From Allosphingosinicella vermicomposti (GTDB taxonomy: Bacteria > Pseudomonadota > Alphaproteobacteria > Sphingomonadales > Sphingomonadaceae), in NCBI RefSeq assembly GCF_003012815.1, contig NZ_PXYJ01000001.1, positions 310,001 through 374,000 of the forward strand: 64,000 nucleotides of DNA, in the 5' to 3' direction. Both the position numbers and the translations under genes were made by a program. Below, piece by piece: positions 18,630 to 28,871 of this stretch; the stretch's first letter is position 1, and the number at the start of each line of letters is the position of its first letter. The notes beneath the pieces were generated by a model that had not been told where the DNA came from, ran no database searches, and worked only from the letters and a program-made list of their open reading frames with translations.

Positions 18630-20054
18630 ATGAGCATCGATTTCATCCGTCCGGAAGTGGATGAGCTTCGGCCGCGGATCAGCGTGATCGGTGTCGGCGG
18701 CGCGGGCGGCAACGCCATTGCCAACATGATTGCCAGCGACGTTCAGGGCGTCGACTTCATGGTCGCCAATACGGATGCGCAGGCATTGAACGCGTCCCCG
18801 ACCGATCAGCGCATTCAGCTTGGTCTCAAGATCACCCAGGGCCTTGGCGCCGGTTCGCGTCCCGAAATCGGCAAGGCGGCCGCTGAAGAGACGATCGCGG
18901 AAATCGAACGTGCGCTCGAAGGCGCCCATATGTGCTTCATCGCAGCCGGCATGGGCGGCGGCACCGGCACCGGCGCGGCCCCCGTCGTTGCCAAGGTGGC
19001 GCGTGAAAAGGGTATCCTGACCGTCGGCGTTGTGACGAAGCCGTTCAGCTTTGAAGGCACGCGCCGTATGCGTTCGGCCGATGCGGGCATCGAAGAACTG
19101 CAGCAGCATGTCGATACGCTGATCGTCATTCCGAACCAGAACCTGTTCCGCATCGCCAACCCGAACACGACCTTCAAGGAAGCGTTCGCGATGGCCGACG
19201 AAGTGCTGCAGCAGGGCGTGCGGGGCATCACCGACCTCATGGTCATGCCCGGCCTCATCAACCTCGACTTCGCCGACGTCCGCTCCGTGATGGGTGAAAT
19301 GGGCAAGGCGATGATGGGCACTGGCGAAAGCAGCGGCGATAATCGCGCGATCGAGGCGGCAGAGAAGGCGATCGCCAACCCGCTTCTTGACGGCGTCAGC
19401 ATGAAGGGCGCGAAGGGCGTCATCATCTCCATCACCGGCGGCGAAGACATGCGCCTGATGGAAGTGGATGAAGCCGCGAACCACATTCGCGAACTGGTCG
19501 ACGAAGATGCTAACATCATCTGGGGTTCGGCCTTCAATCCCGACCTTGAAGGCAAGATCCGCGTGTCGGTCGTCGCGACCGGCATCGATGCCGAAGCGGT
19601 GCCGCAGCCGGTGCCGTCCAAGGTCTTCTCCTTCCCCGGCGGCGGTCGCCCGGCGCCGATGCCGCTGGAGCTTGAAGAGCCGACCGCTCCGGTTGCCGAG
19701 GAGCCGGTTGCGGATGTCACGGACGAACTCGATCTCAGCGGCGCCGAAGCGGGCGACGAGCTGGAACTGAACGACGTTGCAACGCCGGATGAAAATACTG
19801 GCGAGTTGCTGCTTGGCGAGCCGACCGCTCCCGAAGCACCGCAGGCCGAAGCGGCCGAGCCCGCGCCGGGCACGCGCAGCTGGCTGACTGGCCAGGAAGC
19901 GCCCAAACCGGCTCCGGCCCGCGAAGGCGGCACCTTGTTCGAGCGTATGTCCAACATCGCGCGCGGTGCGTCGAAGGTTGGCGATACCGAGGGCGAAGGC
20001 CAGCGCGATCCGCTCGATATCCCACGCTTCCTCAATCGCGGCAGCGGGCAGTAA
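18630..20054 (+). CDS. ftsZ: Division ring GTPase FtsZ
   Basis: This 474-aa tubulin homologue starts at ATG 18630. The N-terminus [18 protein letters not shown] is the nucleotide-binding beginning. The tubulin signature GGGTGTG is at residues 109-115. The catalytic loop runs through [14 protein letters not shown]. After residue about 320 an acidic Pro/Ala/Glu-rich linker of roughly 130 residues follows. The protein ends with [10 protein letters not shown], the C-terminal peptide that binds FtsA and other partners. It is the last dcw gene and has its own upstream region. Confidence 0.97.
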   Translation: MSIDFIRPEVDELRPRISVIGVGGAGGNAIANMIASDVQGVDFMVANTDAQALNASPTDQRIQLGLKITQGLGAGSRPEIGKAAAEETIAEIERALEGAHMCFIAAGMGGGTGTGAAPVVAKVAREKGILTVGVVTKPFSFEGTRRMRSADAGIEELQQHVDTLIVIPNQNLFRIANPNTTFKEAFAMADEVLQQGVRGITDLMVMPGLINLDFADVRSVMGEMGKAMMGTGESSGDNRAIEAAEKAIANPLLDGVSMKGAKGVIISITGGEDMRLMEVDEAANHIRELVDEDANIIWGSAFNPDLEGKIRVSVVATGIDAEAVPQPVPSKVFSFPGGGRPAPMPLELEEPTAPVAEEPVADVTDELDLSGAEAGDELELNDVATPDENTGELLLGEPTAPEAPQAEAAEPAPGTRSWLTGQEAPKPAPAREGGTLFERMSNIARGASKVGDTEGEGQRDPLDIPRFLNRGSGQ

Positions 20055-20259
20055 GGATTGGGCTGCTCCGCTTTTGCGGGGAGGGGTGAAATGAGCTGGG
20101 CTATCTAGCGAATTCACACCGGCTGGTTCCTTGGAAGGCTCGGGTAGTTCGCGATTATCGAAGGAGGTTTTAGCTGGACCGGGATTCGTCAGCTCAGCCC
20201 GGGTGAGTGGGTGACGCAAATTTCGAGTTGAGACCCTTCAGGTGCAGCATCGCATACAT

Positions 20260-20337
20260 CCGCTAGCCCTGAGCCTGTCGAAGGGCGTGTGAAGGGGGGG
20301 GATGCCCACGCCCTTCGACAAGCTCAGCCCTAGCGGG
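20260..20337. repeat. REP-like inverted repeat, family B
   Basis: Left arm CCGCTAGCCCTGAGCCTGTC begins at 20260 and the right arm GACAAGCTCAGCCCTAGCGG ends at 20336. The arms are inverted complements with one mismatch around a G-rich spacer. It lies downstream of ftsZ and is followed by a second copy about 50 bp away. Confidence 0.8.
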
Positions 20338-20384
20338 GGAGGGAGCCATTTGAATGGGGGAACCGGTTGCCGGATGACATACAC

Positions 20385-20460
20385 CCGCTAGCCCTGAGCT
20401 TGTCGAAGGGCGTGTGAAGGTCGCGATGCTCACGGGCTTCGACAGGCTCAGCCCTAGCGG
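20385..20460. repeat. REP-like inverted repeat, family B
   Basis: The arms CCGCTAGCCCTGAGCTTGTC and GACAGGCTCAGCCCTAGCGG flank a spacer of about 36 bp. It is a near duplicate of the copy at 20260-20337. Confidence 0.8.
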
Positions 20461-20524
20461 TGGTGGGTGGCATAGTGATTTATTTGCGGCCACTGCGGGC
20501 ATAAAGCGCCAAGGGGGATAGGCT

Positions 20525-20596
20525 ATGGCGACTTACTCCATGCTGCTGTCTCCGCGCTGCTGTGTGATTGAGCATTTCCAAGGCAGCGGCGAATGA
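20525..20596 (+). CDS. Possible 23-aa peptide with a Cys-Cys pair
   Basis: ATG 20525 opens a 23-codon frame ending with TGA at 20594. The peptide begins MATYSMLLSPRCCVIEHF and then QGSGE. The sequence AGGGGGATAGG just upstream is a strong Shine-Dalgarno. It lies 67 bp before the TPR/SPOR gene. It could be a leader peptide or chance: length is too short for statistical support and no family was recognised. Confidence 0.22.
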   Translation: MATYSMLLSPRCCVIEHFQGSGE

Positions 20597-20663
20597 CGCG
20601 AAATGGTTCGGTTCGCCGTCCTGGTGAACCGGTCCGGCGCAGCCTTGCTTATTCTTAATTGGC

Positions 20664-22202
20664 GTGAAAGGTTTGGGGTGGCTTAAGGCCGCCATGACTT
20701 CATCGATGACCATGCTGCGCCTGGGTGGGGGTGCGTTGCTGGCCAGCCTGCTGACTTCGGGGGCGGCGGCTCAGGTTCAGTCCGGAAATGGCGGTTCGCC
20801 ATCCTATCAGATGGGATCGGCGCCCCGGCCAGAGGATCCCGCGGTGGCTCTTTCGCGCTATGTGCGGGAGCTTTCATCCAATCCGCAGAGCCTCGTCGCG
20901 CTGAAAGGCGCGGGCGCCGCTGCCCTGCGCCTTGGCGATGCCGAAGCGGCGGGGGGCTTTTTTGCGCGGGCCGAGCAGATTTCGCCCCGCGATGGCGAGG
21001 TGAAGACGGGAATCGCATCCGTACTCGCGCTTCTGGGGCAGCCCGGCAATGCGCTGCTGATGTTCGGCGAAGCGCTCACGCTCGGCGTTCCGGAACAGGA
21101 AATGGCGGCCTATCGTGGCCTTGCCTACGATTTGCAGGGCAATCAGGCGGCGGCGCAGAATGACTATGCGCTTGCCATCCGCACCCATCGCGACGTGCCC
21201 GAAGTCGAACGGCGGCTTGCGCTGTCCCAGGCGATTGGCGGGGACAAGGCCAAGGCGCTCGCCACGATCGAGGGGCAGCTGCGCATGCAGGACAAGGCGG
21301 CCTGGCGGACGCGGGCGTTCATCCTCGCGCTGACGGGCGATATTGGCGGTGCGACGCAAGCAGTGCAGGTGGCACTGCCGACCCAGGCTCCGGCCTTCGC
21401 GCCTTTCCTTGCCAAGCTTCCCACTCTGACGCCCGCGGAAAAGGCCGCGGCCGTGCACCTGGGCCAGATGCCCGTGACCTTCCAGAATTTGCAAGGGACG
21501 CAGACCATTCAGGTGGCCCAGGCGCCCGCGCCGGTGCGGGTTCAGGCCGTTGCCGTAACGCCCGAGCCGACAGCTGCTCAGGTCACGCGCAAGGCAAAAG
21601 AGCGGACGATCGCGCCTCAGACCAAGCCGGTGCGGCAGCAGGCCGTCGCAGCTTCCGCCCCGCCGCCGGTGGCGCAGCCCGTGGCGGTGACCGCTCAGGT
21701 TCTGCCCGTGCAACCGGAACCAGCCGCGATCCAGTTCGCCGACATCGCCGCTCTTGTGCAGGATCTTCCGGCCGCCGCGCCTGTCGTGACGCCGAACCCG
21801 CCCGCGCCCGCCCGTCAGGCGGCGAAGGAAGAGCCGAAACCCAAACAGGAAGTTGCGAAGAAGGCGCCTGTCAAAAAGACGGAAACCAAGAAAGCGGAGG
21901 CCAAGAAGCCCGATCCGGCAAAGGCGCATCCGTCGCGTGCGTGGGTTCAGCTTGCCAGCGGATCGAATGAAAATGCGCTCCCGGGCGAATATAAGAAAAT
22001 CAAAGCCAAGGCCACCAAGACGCTGTCCGCGAAAAGCGCGTGGATGGTGAAGAACGGCGCCAGCAATCGCCTGCTTGTCGGGCCGTTCAAGACGAGTAAA
22101 GAGGCGCAGGCATTCGTCAACGATCTCGCCAAGGATAAAGTGAGCGGCTTTGCATGGACCAGCACGGCGGGACAGGAAATTACCAAGCTTCCAATGAAAT
22201 AA
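20664..22202 (+). CDS. Exported TPR/SPOR-domain protein
   Basis: This 512-aa protein starts at GTG 20664; ATG 20694 (MTSSMTM) is an alternative that places the signal peptide at the very N-terminus. A hydrophobic signal ending in SGAAAQ is followed by TPR-like helices from about residue 55 to 240 (for example [20 protein letters not shown]). A long Pro/Val/Lys-rich linker leads to a C-terminal SPOR domain ([20 protein letters not shown] to [20 protein letters not shown]). SPOR domains bind denuded septal glycan, which fits the dcw neighbourhood. Function beyond glycan binding is unknown. Confidence 0.75.
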   Translation: MKGLGWLKAAMTSSMTMLRLGGGALLASLLTSGAAAQVQSGNGGSPSYQMGSAPRPEDPAVALSRYVRELSSNPQSLVALKGAGAAALRLGDAEAAGGFFARAEQISPRDGEVKTGIASVLALLGQPGNALLMFGEALTLGVPEQEMAAYRGLAYDLQGNQAAAQNDYALAIRTHRDVPEVERRLALSQAIGGDKAKALATIEGQLRMQDKAAWRTRAFILALTGDIGGATQAVQVALPTQAPAFAPFLAKLPTLTPAEKAAAVHLGQMPVTFQNLQGTQTIQVAQAPAPVRVQAVAVTPEPTAAQVTRKAKERTIAPQTKPVRQQAVAASAPPPVAQPVAVTAQVLPVQPEPAAIQFADIAALVQDLPAAAPVVTPNPPAPARQAAKEEPKPKQEVAKKAPVKKTETKKAEAKKPDPAKAHPSRAWVQLASGSNENALPGEYKKIKAKATKTLSAKSAWMVKNGASNRLLVGPFKTSKEAQAFVNDLAKDKVSGFAWTSTAGQEITKLPMK

Positions 22203-23362
22203 GGCGACTTGCGCCTTATGCTTCCGATCCTGCCCGCTCGCGTGGACGGCTCCATCCCGAGCCCGGCGGCGAAACGCGGGGGCCGCGCGACGCCTTTCAG
22301 CGCGACCGCGACCGCATCATCCATTCCATCCCGTTTCGCCGTTTGCGCCACAAGACGCAGGTGTTCATCGCACCCGACGGCGATCATTTCCGCGTCCGGC
22401 TGACCCACAGCCTGGAAGTCGCGCAGATCGGCCGGACCGTGGCGCGCGCGCTTGGTCTTAACGAAGATCTGACCGAGGCGCTTTGCCTTGCCCACGATAT
22501 CGGTCATCCGCCCTTCGGCCATGCGGGAGAGGATGCGCTGCAGGCGGCCATGGCGGAGGCGGGCGGCTTTGACCACAACGCCAATACGATCCGCCAGCTG
22601 ACGCTGATGGAGACGCCCTATCCGCGCTTTGCGGGACTTAATCTCAGCTGGGAAACGCTGGAGGGGCTTGCCAAGCATAATGGGCCCGTCGCCCGCGTGC
22701 CTTGGGCGCTGGCGGAGGCCGATGCGGCCTTTCCGCTCGACCTCACCACCTGGCCGAGCCTCGAGGCGCAGGTCGCGGCGATCGCGGACGACATCGCCTA
22801 TGACAATCACGATATCGACGACGGCCTTCGCGCCGGGCTGATCACACTCGACGATATCCTGACCGTGCCGTTCGTCGCCGAAAGCTGGGAAGCGGTGCGC
22901 CGCCGCTATCCGGACATCGAGGAAGCGCGCCTCTATCCGGAGCTGATCCGCGAGCAGATCGGGCGGATGGTGAGTGACCTGCTCGACGAGACGCGCCGCC
23001 GCGTCGCCGAAGCCGCGCCGCGTTCGGCGGACGATGTGCGCACGGCGGGCCGGGCGTTGTGCGGATTTTCGGAAGGAATGGCGGATCAGGAACGGGAGCT
23101 GAAGACCTTCCTCTACGCCGAGGTCTATCGCTCGTCCCCGATCCTCGCCATTCAGGATGCGTCGAAGGCCGTGCTGTCGCGCCTGTTCGCCGCTTATCGC
23201 GACGATCCGTCGTTGATGCCGGTAGAATGGACGGCGCCGACGGACGACAAGGTCCAATGCCTCCGCCGTATCTGCGACTTCGTGGCAGGGATGACGGACC
23301 GCTATGCCATATCGCGGCATGAGGAGCTGATCGGCCCCGTGGAGTTGCCGGAGGGGTTCTAA
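22154..23362 (+). CDS. dgt: dGTPase-like dNTP triphosphohydrolase (HD domain)
   Basis: This 402-aa protein starts at ATG 22154 inside the end of the preceding gene, a 49-bp overlap in another frame. No other ATG, GTG or TTG start was noticed before the conserved region, so the overlap seems real. The family signature [20 protein letters not shown] lies near residues 50-69. The HD metal site is [13 protein letters not shown] and [16 protein letters not shown]. It hydrolyses dNTPs to nucleoside and triphosphate. It resembles the type-2 subfamily of shorter dGTPase-like proteins. Exact substrate is not readable. Confidence 0.88.
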   Translation: MDQHGGTGNYQASNEIRRLAPYASDPARSRGRLHPEPGGETRGPRDAFQRDRDRIIHSIPFRRLRHKTQVFIAPDGDHFRVRLTHSLEVAQIGRTVARALGLNEDLTEALCLAHDIGHPPFGHAGEDALQAAMAEAGGFDHNANTIRQLTLMETPYPRFAGLNLSWETLEGLAKHNGPVARVPWALAEADAAFPLDLTTWPSLEAQVAAIADDIAYDNHDIDDGLRAGLITLDDILTVPFVAESWEAVRRRYPDIEEARLYPELIREQIGRMVSDLLDETRRRVAEAAPRSADDVRTAGRALCGFSEGMADQERELKTFLYAEVYRSSPILAIQDASKAVLSRLFAAYRDDPSLMPVEWTAPTDDKVQCLRRICDFVAGMTDRYAISRHEELIGPVELPEGF

Positions 23363-23379
23363 CCTGAGTGTCTCAATCG

Positions 23380-23506
23380 CCGTTCGCCCTGAGTAGCCGT
23401 TGATCCTGAGCTTGTCGAAGGATCGAAACGGCGTATCGAAGGGTTTCGTGCGTAGTGCTTCGAAACGGGTCTTCGGCAAGCTCAGCCCCTACTCAGCACG
23501 AACGAG
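23380..23506. repeat. Degenerate/compound family B inverted repeat
   Basis: The outer arms CCGTTCGCCCTGAGTAG and CTACTCAGCACGAACG enclose inner arms with CTGAGCTTGTCGAAG and CTTCGGCAAGCTCAG, so the repeat appears nested. The centre also holds an imperfect inverted pair (GATCGAAACGGCGTATCGAAG and CTTCGAAACGGGTC, the first shown here from 23422). It fills the gap between dgt and argS. Confidence 0.65.
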
Positions 23507-23584
23507 CGGGGGCGGCGGATCGGCTGGACGAAAAGCGCGGCTCTCACTACAGCGTCTTGCTTCCCTCATTTCATTGGATTTGCC

Positions 23585-25315
23585 GTGACGCTTTACGCTC
23601 GTTTTGCCGATCATATCGATGCCATTCTCTCCGCGCTGGAAGCGGAAGGCAGCCTTGCGGCGGGCGTCGAGCGAAAGGGCGTGGCGGTGGAGCCGCCGCG
23701 CGATCCGTCCCATGGCGATCTTGCCACCAATGCCGCGATGGTGCTTGCGAAGAAAGCCGGGACAAGCCCGCGTGCTCTCGCCGACCTCATCAAGCCAAAG
23801 CTCGAAGCGCTGGACGAGGTGGAGAGTGTCGAAGTCGCGGGACCGGGCTTCATCAATATCCGCCTGAAGCCCGATGTGTGGACGGATGAGCTCAGCGCGA
23901 TCCTGGCGGGCGGTGGTGACTATGGCCGCTCGGCCGTTGGCGCCGGGCAGCGGGTGAATGTGGAATATGTCTCCGCCAATCCGACGGGCCCCATGCATAT
24001 GGGCCATTGCCGTGGCGCCGTGGTGGGCGACGCGCTCGCCAGCATGCTGCAATATGCGGGCTACACCGTCATCCGCGAATATTATGTCAACGATGCGGGC
24101 GGCCAGGTGGACGTGCTCGCCCGCTCCGCGCATCTGCGTTACCGCGAGGCGCTCGGCGAGAATATCGGCGAGATTCCGGAAGGGCTTTATCCGGGCGACT
24201 ATCTGAAGCCGGTCGGCGAAAAGCTCGCCGCCGAACATAAAGACGCGTTTGTCGGCAAGCCGGAAAGCGAGTGGCTGGTCCTGTTCCGCAAGACCGCCGT
24301 CGCGGCGATGATGGAGATGATCCGCGCCGATCTGGCGCTGCTTGGCATCCATCACGATGTTTTCTCCTCGGAAGCCGAGGTGCAAGCGGCCAAGAAGCCG
24401 GAGGCCGCCGAAGCGACGCTCCGCGCGCGCGGCCTCGTCTATGACGGCATGCTCGAAGCGCCGAAGGGCGAGACGCCGGAAGATTGGGAGCCGGTCGAGC
24501 TGCCGCTCTTCCGCTCGACCGAATATGGCGACGATCAGGATCGTCCGATCAAGAAATCCGACGGCAGCTGGACTTATTTCGGCGCGGACATGGCCTATCA
24601 CTTCCAGAAGGCTCAGAATGCAGACCAGCTGATCAACATCTGGGGCGCGGATCATGCGGGTACGGTGAAGCGGATCAAGGCGGCGGTTGCCGCGCTGACC
24701 GAAGGCAAGGTGCCGTTCGACGTCAAACTCGTCCAGATGGTGCGCCTGCTGCGTGGCGGCGAGCCGGTGAAAATGTCGAAGCGCGCGGGCAATTTCGTGA
24801 CGCTGGCCGATGTGGTGAACGAGGTGGGGAAGGACGTCGTCCGCTTCACGATGCTCACCCGTAAGGCCGACGCGCAGATGGACTTCGATTTCGCCAAGGT
24901 CGTCGAAGCGTCGAAGGACAATCCGGTTTTCTATGTCCAATATGCCCATGCCCGCATCTGTTCTCTCCACCGCCGGGCGGCGGAAGCGGGGATCGACGTT
25001 TCGGGTGTGGCGGACCTGTCGCTGCTCGACGCCGACGAACTGGCGCTGGTGAAGCTGGGCGCGCAATTCCCGCGCGTCGTCGAGGGCGCGGCGACGGCGC
25101 ATGAGCCGCACCGCATCGCATTCTATCTCCACGATCTGGCGAGCGCGCTCCACAGCCAGTGGAACAAGGGCAATGACGATCCCGCCCGCCGCTTCCTTCA
25201 GCCGGACAATCCGGCGCTTACGCGCGCACGGCTGGAACTCGCGTCCGGGATCGGGCAGATTATCCGCAACGGCCTTGCCATCATGGGCGTGAAGGCCGCG
25301 CAGGAGATGAACTGA
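23585..25315 (+). CDS. argS: Arginyl-tRNA synthetase
   Basis: This 576-aa class I synthetase starts at GTG 23585. The N-terminal Arg-tRNA domain precedes the HIGH-equivalent motif [19 protein letters not shown] near residues 131-149. KMSKRAGNF near residue 395 is the KMSK loop. The DALR anticodon-binding domain closes the protein ([20 protein letters not shown]). It charges tRNA-Arg. It overlaps the next SPOR gene by one base, an arrangement typical of alphaproteobacteria. Confidence 0.97.
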   Translation: MTLYARFADHIDAILSALEAEGSLAAGVERKGVAVEPPRDPSHGDLATNAAMVLAKKAGTSPRALADLIKPKLEALDEVESVEVAGPGFINIRLKPDVWTDELSAILAGGGDYGRSAVGAGQRVNVEYVSANPTGPMHMGHCRGAVVGDALASMLQYAGYTVIREYYVNDAGGQVDVLARSAHLRYREALGENIGEIPEGLYPGDYLKPVGEKLAAEHKDAFVGKPESEWLVLFRKTAVAAMMEMIRADLALLGIHHDVFSSEAEVQAAKKPEAAEATLRARGLVYDGMLEAPKGETPEDWEPVELPLFRSTEYGDDQDRPIKKSDGSWTYFGADMAYHFQKAQNADQLINIWGADHAGTVKRIKAAVAALTEGKVPFDVKLVQMVRLLRGGEPVKMSKRAGNFVTLADVVNEVGKDVVRFTMLTRKADAQMDFDFAKVVEASKDNPVFYVQYAHARICSLHRRAAEAGIDVSGVADLSLLDADELALVKLGAQFPRVVEGAATAHEPHRIAFYLHDLASALHSQWNKGNDDPARRFLQPDNPALTRARLELASGIGQIIRNGLAIMGVKAAQEMN

Positions 25316-25947
25316 TGAGCGAAGGGCGGCGACTTGGCGGGTTGAACGACACGGACACGCCGCCCTGGCTCCAGCCCGTTCCGGTCGAGGAGGATGAGGG
25401 GCCGGAAGGGCCCTCTGCAGGGCGCCTGATACTGGGCGTTATCATAGGCTTCGTACTGATCGGCGGCCTTGTTGGCGGCTTCTTCTGGTTCATGAACCGG
25501 GACGATGGCGGCACGGAGGGCGTGCAGCTGATCAAGGCGGATCCCGGCCCCTATAAGGTGCCTGCGCCGGACCCCGGTGGCATGGAGATTGAAGGGGAAG
25601 GCGACACCGCCTTTGCCGCAAGCGAGGGCGCGAAGCCGCTTGGGCGCCTCGATGTCGACGCCGTGCCCGAAGCGCCGCTGACCGAAGGCGGCGGAGGCCA
25701 GGGCAAAGCTTCGCCCGGCGCGGTCGCGACGATCCAGCTTGGCGCCTTTTCGAGCGAGGCGGCGGCCAACAAGGCGTGGACTGCCCTTTCCAAGCGCTTT
25801 ACCTATATCGCGCCGCTCACCCATAATGTGATCTCCGTGACGTCGGGCGAGAAGACGCTTTACCGCCTCCGCGCTAACGGGCCGGATGCTGCAAACCTGT
25901 GCAACCGCTTGCGCGTCGCGGGCGAAGCGTGCGTGACGGTAGATTGA
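25315..25947 (+). CDS. Bitopic SPOR-domain protein
   Basis: This 210-aa protein has a cytoplasmic N-terminus with PPWLQPVPVEEDEGPEG and one membrane segment near residues 38-62 (LILGVIIGFVLIGGLVGGFF). A flexible periplasmic linker and a C-terminal SPOR domain from about residue 138 (VATIQLGAFSSEAAANKAWT) follow. This is FtsN-like topology, and it lies in the conserved argS-SPOR-nagZ-scpAB string. A role at the division septum is inferred. Confidence 0.82.
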   Translation: MSEGRRLGGLNDTDTPPWLQPVPVEEDEGPEGPSAGRLILGVIIGFVLIGGLVGGFFWFMNRDDGGTEGVQLIKADPGPYKVPAPDPGGMEIEGEGDTAFAASEGAKPLGRLDVDAVPEAPLTEGGGGQGKASPGAVATIQLGAFSSEAAANKAWTALSKRFTYIAPLTHNVISVTSGEKTLYRLRANGPDAANLCNRLRVAGEACVTVD

Positions 25948-25948
25948 T

Positions 25949-26956
25949 ATGCTGGCATCGATCTTCGGCATGACGGGGGAAAGCCTGACCGCTGACGAGC
26001 GGGCCTTCTTCAAGGACGCCGATCCGGCGGGCTATATCCTGTTCCAGCGCAATTGCGCGAGCGTCGAGCAGATGCGGGCGCTGACCGACGATCTCCGCGC
26101 CATCCACGGGCGCGACGATGTGCCGATCCTGATCGATCAGGAAGGCGGTCGTGTCGCGCGGATGAAGCCGCCCGTCTGGCCGGTCTTCCCGCCGGGCGAA
26201 GCGTTCGCCAAGCTGTACCAGGTTGCGCCGATCAGCGCGATCGAGGCGCTCAAGGCCAATACGGCGGCGATTGCGGCGATCCTGCGCGACGTGGGCGTCA
26301 ATGTCGACTGCCTGCCCTTGCTCGATGTTCGTCAGCCGGGCGCGCATGACATCATTGGGGACCGGGCGCTTGGATCCGAGCCGATGCAAGTTGCCTCACT
26401 CGGCCGCGCGACGCTGGACGGGCTTCGCGAGGGCGGCGTTGTCGGTGTCGTGAAACACATGCCGGGCCATGGCCGATCGATGAGCGACAGCCATGTCGAG
26501 CTCCCCGTCGTCGCCGCCAGCGAGGAGGAGTTGGAAGTCGATATCCGGCCTTTCCGCAGCCTTCGCGAGGCGCCGATGGGGATGACCGCCCATGTCGTCT
26601 ACACGGCTTGGGACAAGGACAATTGTGGCAGCCAGTCGCCTTATGTGATCGGCGAGATCATCCGCAAACGGATCGGCTTCGAAGGCTGGCTGATGTCCGA
26701 CGATCTGGGCATGCACGCGCTTCAGGGCGACTTCGGGGAGCGGGCAGCGAAGGTGCTGGCGGCGGGATGCGATGTCGCGCTTCATTGTTCGGGCGACATG
26801 GCCGAGATGCAGGCGATTGCGGGTACTATCGGCGCGTTGACGCCGGAGAGCATCGCGCGGTTGGAGCGGGCGATGGCGACGATCCGCGATGTGTCTCCAG
26901 TGGTGAGTTACGAAGAACTGGCCGCCAAGCGGGATGCGCTTTTAGCTTACTCCTGA
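25949..26956 (+). CDS. nagZ: Beta-N-acetylhexosaminidase NagZ (GH3)
   Basis: This 335-aa enzyme starts at ATG 25949, one base after the SPOR gene. IDQEGGRVARMKPP near residues 62-75 and the GH3 NagZ signature KHMPGHGRSMSDSH beginning at Lys169 are intact, including the catalytic His-Asp loop. MSDDLGMHAL contains the nucleophile Asp. It releases GlcNAc from recycled GlcNAc-anhydroMurNAc-peptides in the cytoplasm. Length is typical. Confidence 0.94.
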   Translation: MLASIFGMTGESLTADERAFFKDADPAGYILFQRNCASVEQMRALTDDLRAIHGRDDVPILIDQEGGRVARMKPPVWPVFPPGEAFAKLYQVAPISAIEALKANTAAIAAILRDVGVNVDCLPLLDVRQPGAHDIIGDRALGSEPMQVASLGRATLDGLREGGVVGVVKHMPGHGRSMSDSHVELPVVAASEEELEVDIRPFRSLREAPMGMTAHVVYTAWDKDNCGSQSPYVIGEIIRKRIGFEGWLMSDDLGMHALQGDFGERAAKVLAAGCDVALHCSGDMAEMQAIAGTIGALTPESIARLERAMATIRDVSPVVSYEELAAKRDALLAYS

Positions 26957-26958
26957 AC

Positions 26959-27038
26959 GTCATACCGGCGAAGGCCGGTATCCCCAGACCAGCCTGCTCC
27001 TTTTCCGTCGTGAGACCCCGGCTTTCGCCGGGGTGACG
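26959..27038. repeat. REP-like pair, family A, between nagZ and scpA
   Basis: The first hairpin ATACCGGC-GAAG-GCCGGTAT and the second CCCCGGC-TTTC-GCCGGGG are in inverted arrangement about 45 bp apart. The first arm keeps its stem through compensating changes (A/T pair) relative to other copies. Confidence 0.8.
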
Positions 27039-27091
27039 AGTAGGTGGGATTCCGCTTCACCTTCGCGCGGGGTTCGGCCTACACTCCTCCG

Positions 27092-27844
27092 ATGGACGAG
27101 GGGGATCTCTTTAGCCCGGCGAGCAATGAGGGCCGGTTGACGCTGGACCTCGACGGGTGGGAAGGGCCGCTCGACCTGCTGCTTAATCTTGCGCGGAGCC
27201 AGAAGGTCGATCTGGCCAGGATTTCGATCCTGGCCCTTGTTGAACAATATCTCACCTTCATCGCCGAGGCGAAGGAACTGAAGCTCGAGATTGCAGCCGA
27301 TTATCTCGTCATGGCGGCGTGGCTTGCTTACCTTAAATCCTGCCTGCTTTTGCCCAAGGATCCTCAGCAGGATCCGAGCCCGGAGGAGTTGGCACTGCGC
27401 CTGCAACTTCGCCTTCAGCGGCTCGATGCAATGCGGGAAGCAGGCGCGCGGCTGATGGCGCGGGACCGGCTTGGCCGCGACGTGTTCGCACGCGCCGCGC
27501 CGGAGGGGCTGCGGGTGGTGCGCAAAGCCGCCTGGCAGGCGGAGCTTTACGACCTGATCGCTGCTTATGGCGCGGTGCGGGCGCGGGCCGAGCCTGCCTT
27601 CCACGTCGTGTCGCGGCGGCCGGTGATGACGCTGGATGAAGCGTTGCATCGGGTGGAGCAATTGCTTGGCGCCTCCATCGAATGGACGGCGATCGAGGCC
27701 TTTCTGCCCGCGACGCAGGATGGCGAATATCGAAAGTCCGCACTGGCATCGAGTTTCCTCGCCGCTTTGGAACTCGCCAAGCAAGGGCGGCTGGAGCTCG
27801 ACCAGAAGGCGCCCTTCGCGCCGCTTTTCGTGAGGGCGGCGTGA
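27092..27844 (+). CDS. scpA: Segregation and condensation protein ScpA
   Basis: The start is ATG 27092 (MDEGDLFSPASNEGRL), giving 250 aa. A GTG at 27044 would add residues reading through the tail of the repeat and is less likely. The kleisin N-terminus is LDLDGWEGPLDLLLNLAR, followed by YLVMAAWLAYLKSCLLLP near residues 71-88. It bridges SMC heads and ScpB in the condensin complex. It ends with a GTGA overlap to scpB. Confidence 0.94.
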   Translation: MDEGDLFSPASNEGRLTLDLDGWEGPLDLLLNLARSQKVDLARISILALVEQYLTFIAEAKELKLEIAADYLVMAAWLAYLKSCLLLPKDPQQDPSPEELALRLQLRLQRLDAMREAGARLMARDRLGRDVFARAAPEGLRVVRKAAWQAELYDLIAAYGAVRARAEPAFHVVSRRPVMTLDEALHRVEQLLGASIEWTAIEAFLPATQDGEYRKSALASSFLAALELAKQGRLELDQKAPFAPLFVRAA

Positions 27845-28416
27845 CCCCGCCGGACGATGCCCTCCGCGCGGTCGAGGCGACCCTGTTTGCTGCCGAAGCG
27901 CCGATGAGCGTGGATGAGATCGTGGCTTATGTCGGTGAAGGTCTGGACGTGAAGGCGGCGCTGGCCGCGCTTCAGAACCATTATGCCGGGCGCGGCATCG
28001 AATTGGTGGAGCGCGGCAAGCGCTGGCATTTCCAGACCGCGCCGGACCTTGCCCATCTCCTCCGTAAGGAGCGGGAGGAAGCGCGCAAGCTCTCCCGCGC
28101 CGCCGTCGAGACGCTGGCGATCATCGCCTATCACGAGCCGGTAAGCCGCGCCGAGGTCGAGGCGATACGCGGCGTCCAGATCTCCAAGGGAACTTTGGAC
28201 GTTCTGATGGAGGCGGGCTGGGTGCGGCCCGCCGGACGGCGTGAAGTGCCGGGGCGGCCGCTTATCTATGCGACGACCGCAGCTTTCTTAACCCATTTCG
28301 GGTTGGGAAGTCGGCGAGATCTGCCTGGGATTGAGGATTTGAAGGCGGCTGGGCTGCTCGATCCGGTCGATTTCGCCTTCGAACAGCAACTTGAGTTGGG
28401 GGCGGCGGACGAATAG
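27841..28416 (+). CDS. scpB: Segregation and condensation protein ScpB
   Basis: The start is GTG 27841, overlapping the scpA stop, and gives 191 aa. The frame is open further upstream, but only this start matches the family. Winged-helix blocks are LRAVEATLFAAEAPMSVDEI and LSRAAVETLAIIAYHEPVSR, then IRGVQISKGTLDVLMEAGWV. It partners ScpA and SMC in chromosome segregation. Confidence 0.94.
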   Translation: MTPPDDALRAVEATLFAAEAPMSVDEIVAYVGEGLDVKAALAALQNHYAGRGIELVERGKRWHFQTAPDLAHLLRKEREEARKLSRAAVETLAIIAYHEPVSRAEVEAIRGVQISKGTLDVLMEAGWVRPAGRREVPGRPLIYATTAAFLTHFGLGSRRDLPGIEDLKAAGLLDPVDFAFEQQLELGAADE

Positions 28417-28525
28417 CCCTCCCTCTCAATGGGGAGGGTTGGGTGGGGGTGATGCGTCCGGAAAAGGCGGCGCTTTACGTCGTAGATCACCCCCACCCAG
28501 CCTCCCCCATCAAGGGGGAGGGGCT
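28416..28525. repeat. Inverted repeat, family E, between scpB and tatA
   Basis: The left arm includes CCTCCCTCTCAATGGGGAGG and GGGTGGGGGTGAT. The right arm has ATCACCCCCACCCAG and CTCCCCCATCAAGGGGGAG. Each outer arm is itself a small hairpin, and the pair is inverted with a spacer of about 30 bp. This is the only copy of this family seen here. Confidence 0.75.
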
Positions 28526-28605
28526 TAATAACCGGGTTTAACTCCGCGCCTACAAGGACTAGATGGGAACCACGGCGCTTCCTCAGGCGCGATGGAGATT
28601 CTCAT

Positions 28606-28848
28606 ATGGGTGGTTTCAGCCTCTGGCATTGGCTCATCGTCGGTATCCTCGTGCTGCTGCTGTTCGGCAAGGGCCGTTTTTCCGACATGATGGGCGATGT
28701 CGCGAAAGGCATCAAAAGCTTCAAGAAGGGCATGGCCGAAGACGATACGCCGCCGCCCGCCCAGCCGCGCCGGATCGCGGACGAGCGGGCTGTCGACGCG
28801 CAGCCCGCGCCGACTTCGACCGCCGACCCGGAGCGGCGCGAGCCCTGA
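28606..28848 (+). CDS. tatA: Twin-arginine translocase subunit TatA
   Basis: This 80-aa protein starts at ATG 28606. One N-terminal membrane helix ([20 protein letters not shown]) is followed by the amphipathic helix [12 protein letters not shown] and a polar tail. That is TatA architecture, with the FGKGRF hinge. It forms the pore with TatC of the following genes. TatB starts 23 bp downstream. Confidence 0.93.
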   Translation: MGGFSLWHWLIVGILVLLLFGKGRFSDMMGDVAKGIKSFKKGMAEDDTPPPAQPRRIADERAVDAQPAPTSTADPERREP

Positions 28849-28871
28849 TCCGCTCAGGCTGACGGGCAGAT

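Larger units (their letters stand above)
20055..20663. other. 609-bp gap after ftsZ: two repeats and one tiny ORF
   Basis: No ORF of normal size is convincing here. Two family B inverted repeats (20260-20337 and 20385-20460) fill the centre. A weak hairpin CCGC-TTTT-GCGG at 20068-20079 without a T-tract could be part of the ftsZ terminator. A 23-codon ORF with a good Shine-Dalgarno lies at 20525-20596. Nothing was recognised in 20090-20255. Confidence 0.6.

Noticed and set aside
18486-20219. Minus-strand ORF of 577 codons opposite ftsZ
   Set aside because: It is the antisense shadow of ftsZ with biased composition and no recognisable family.
20260-20460. CRISPR-like array from two similar repeats
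   Set aside because: The units are inverted pairs, not direct repeats with regular unique spacers, and no cas genes are present.
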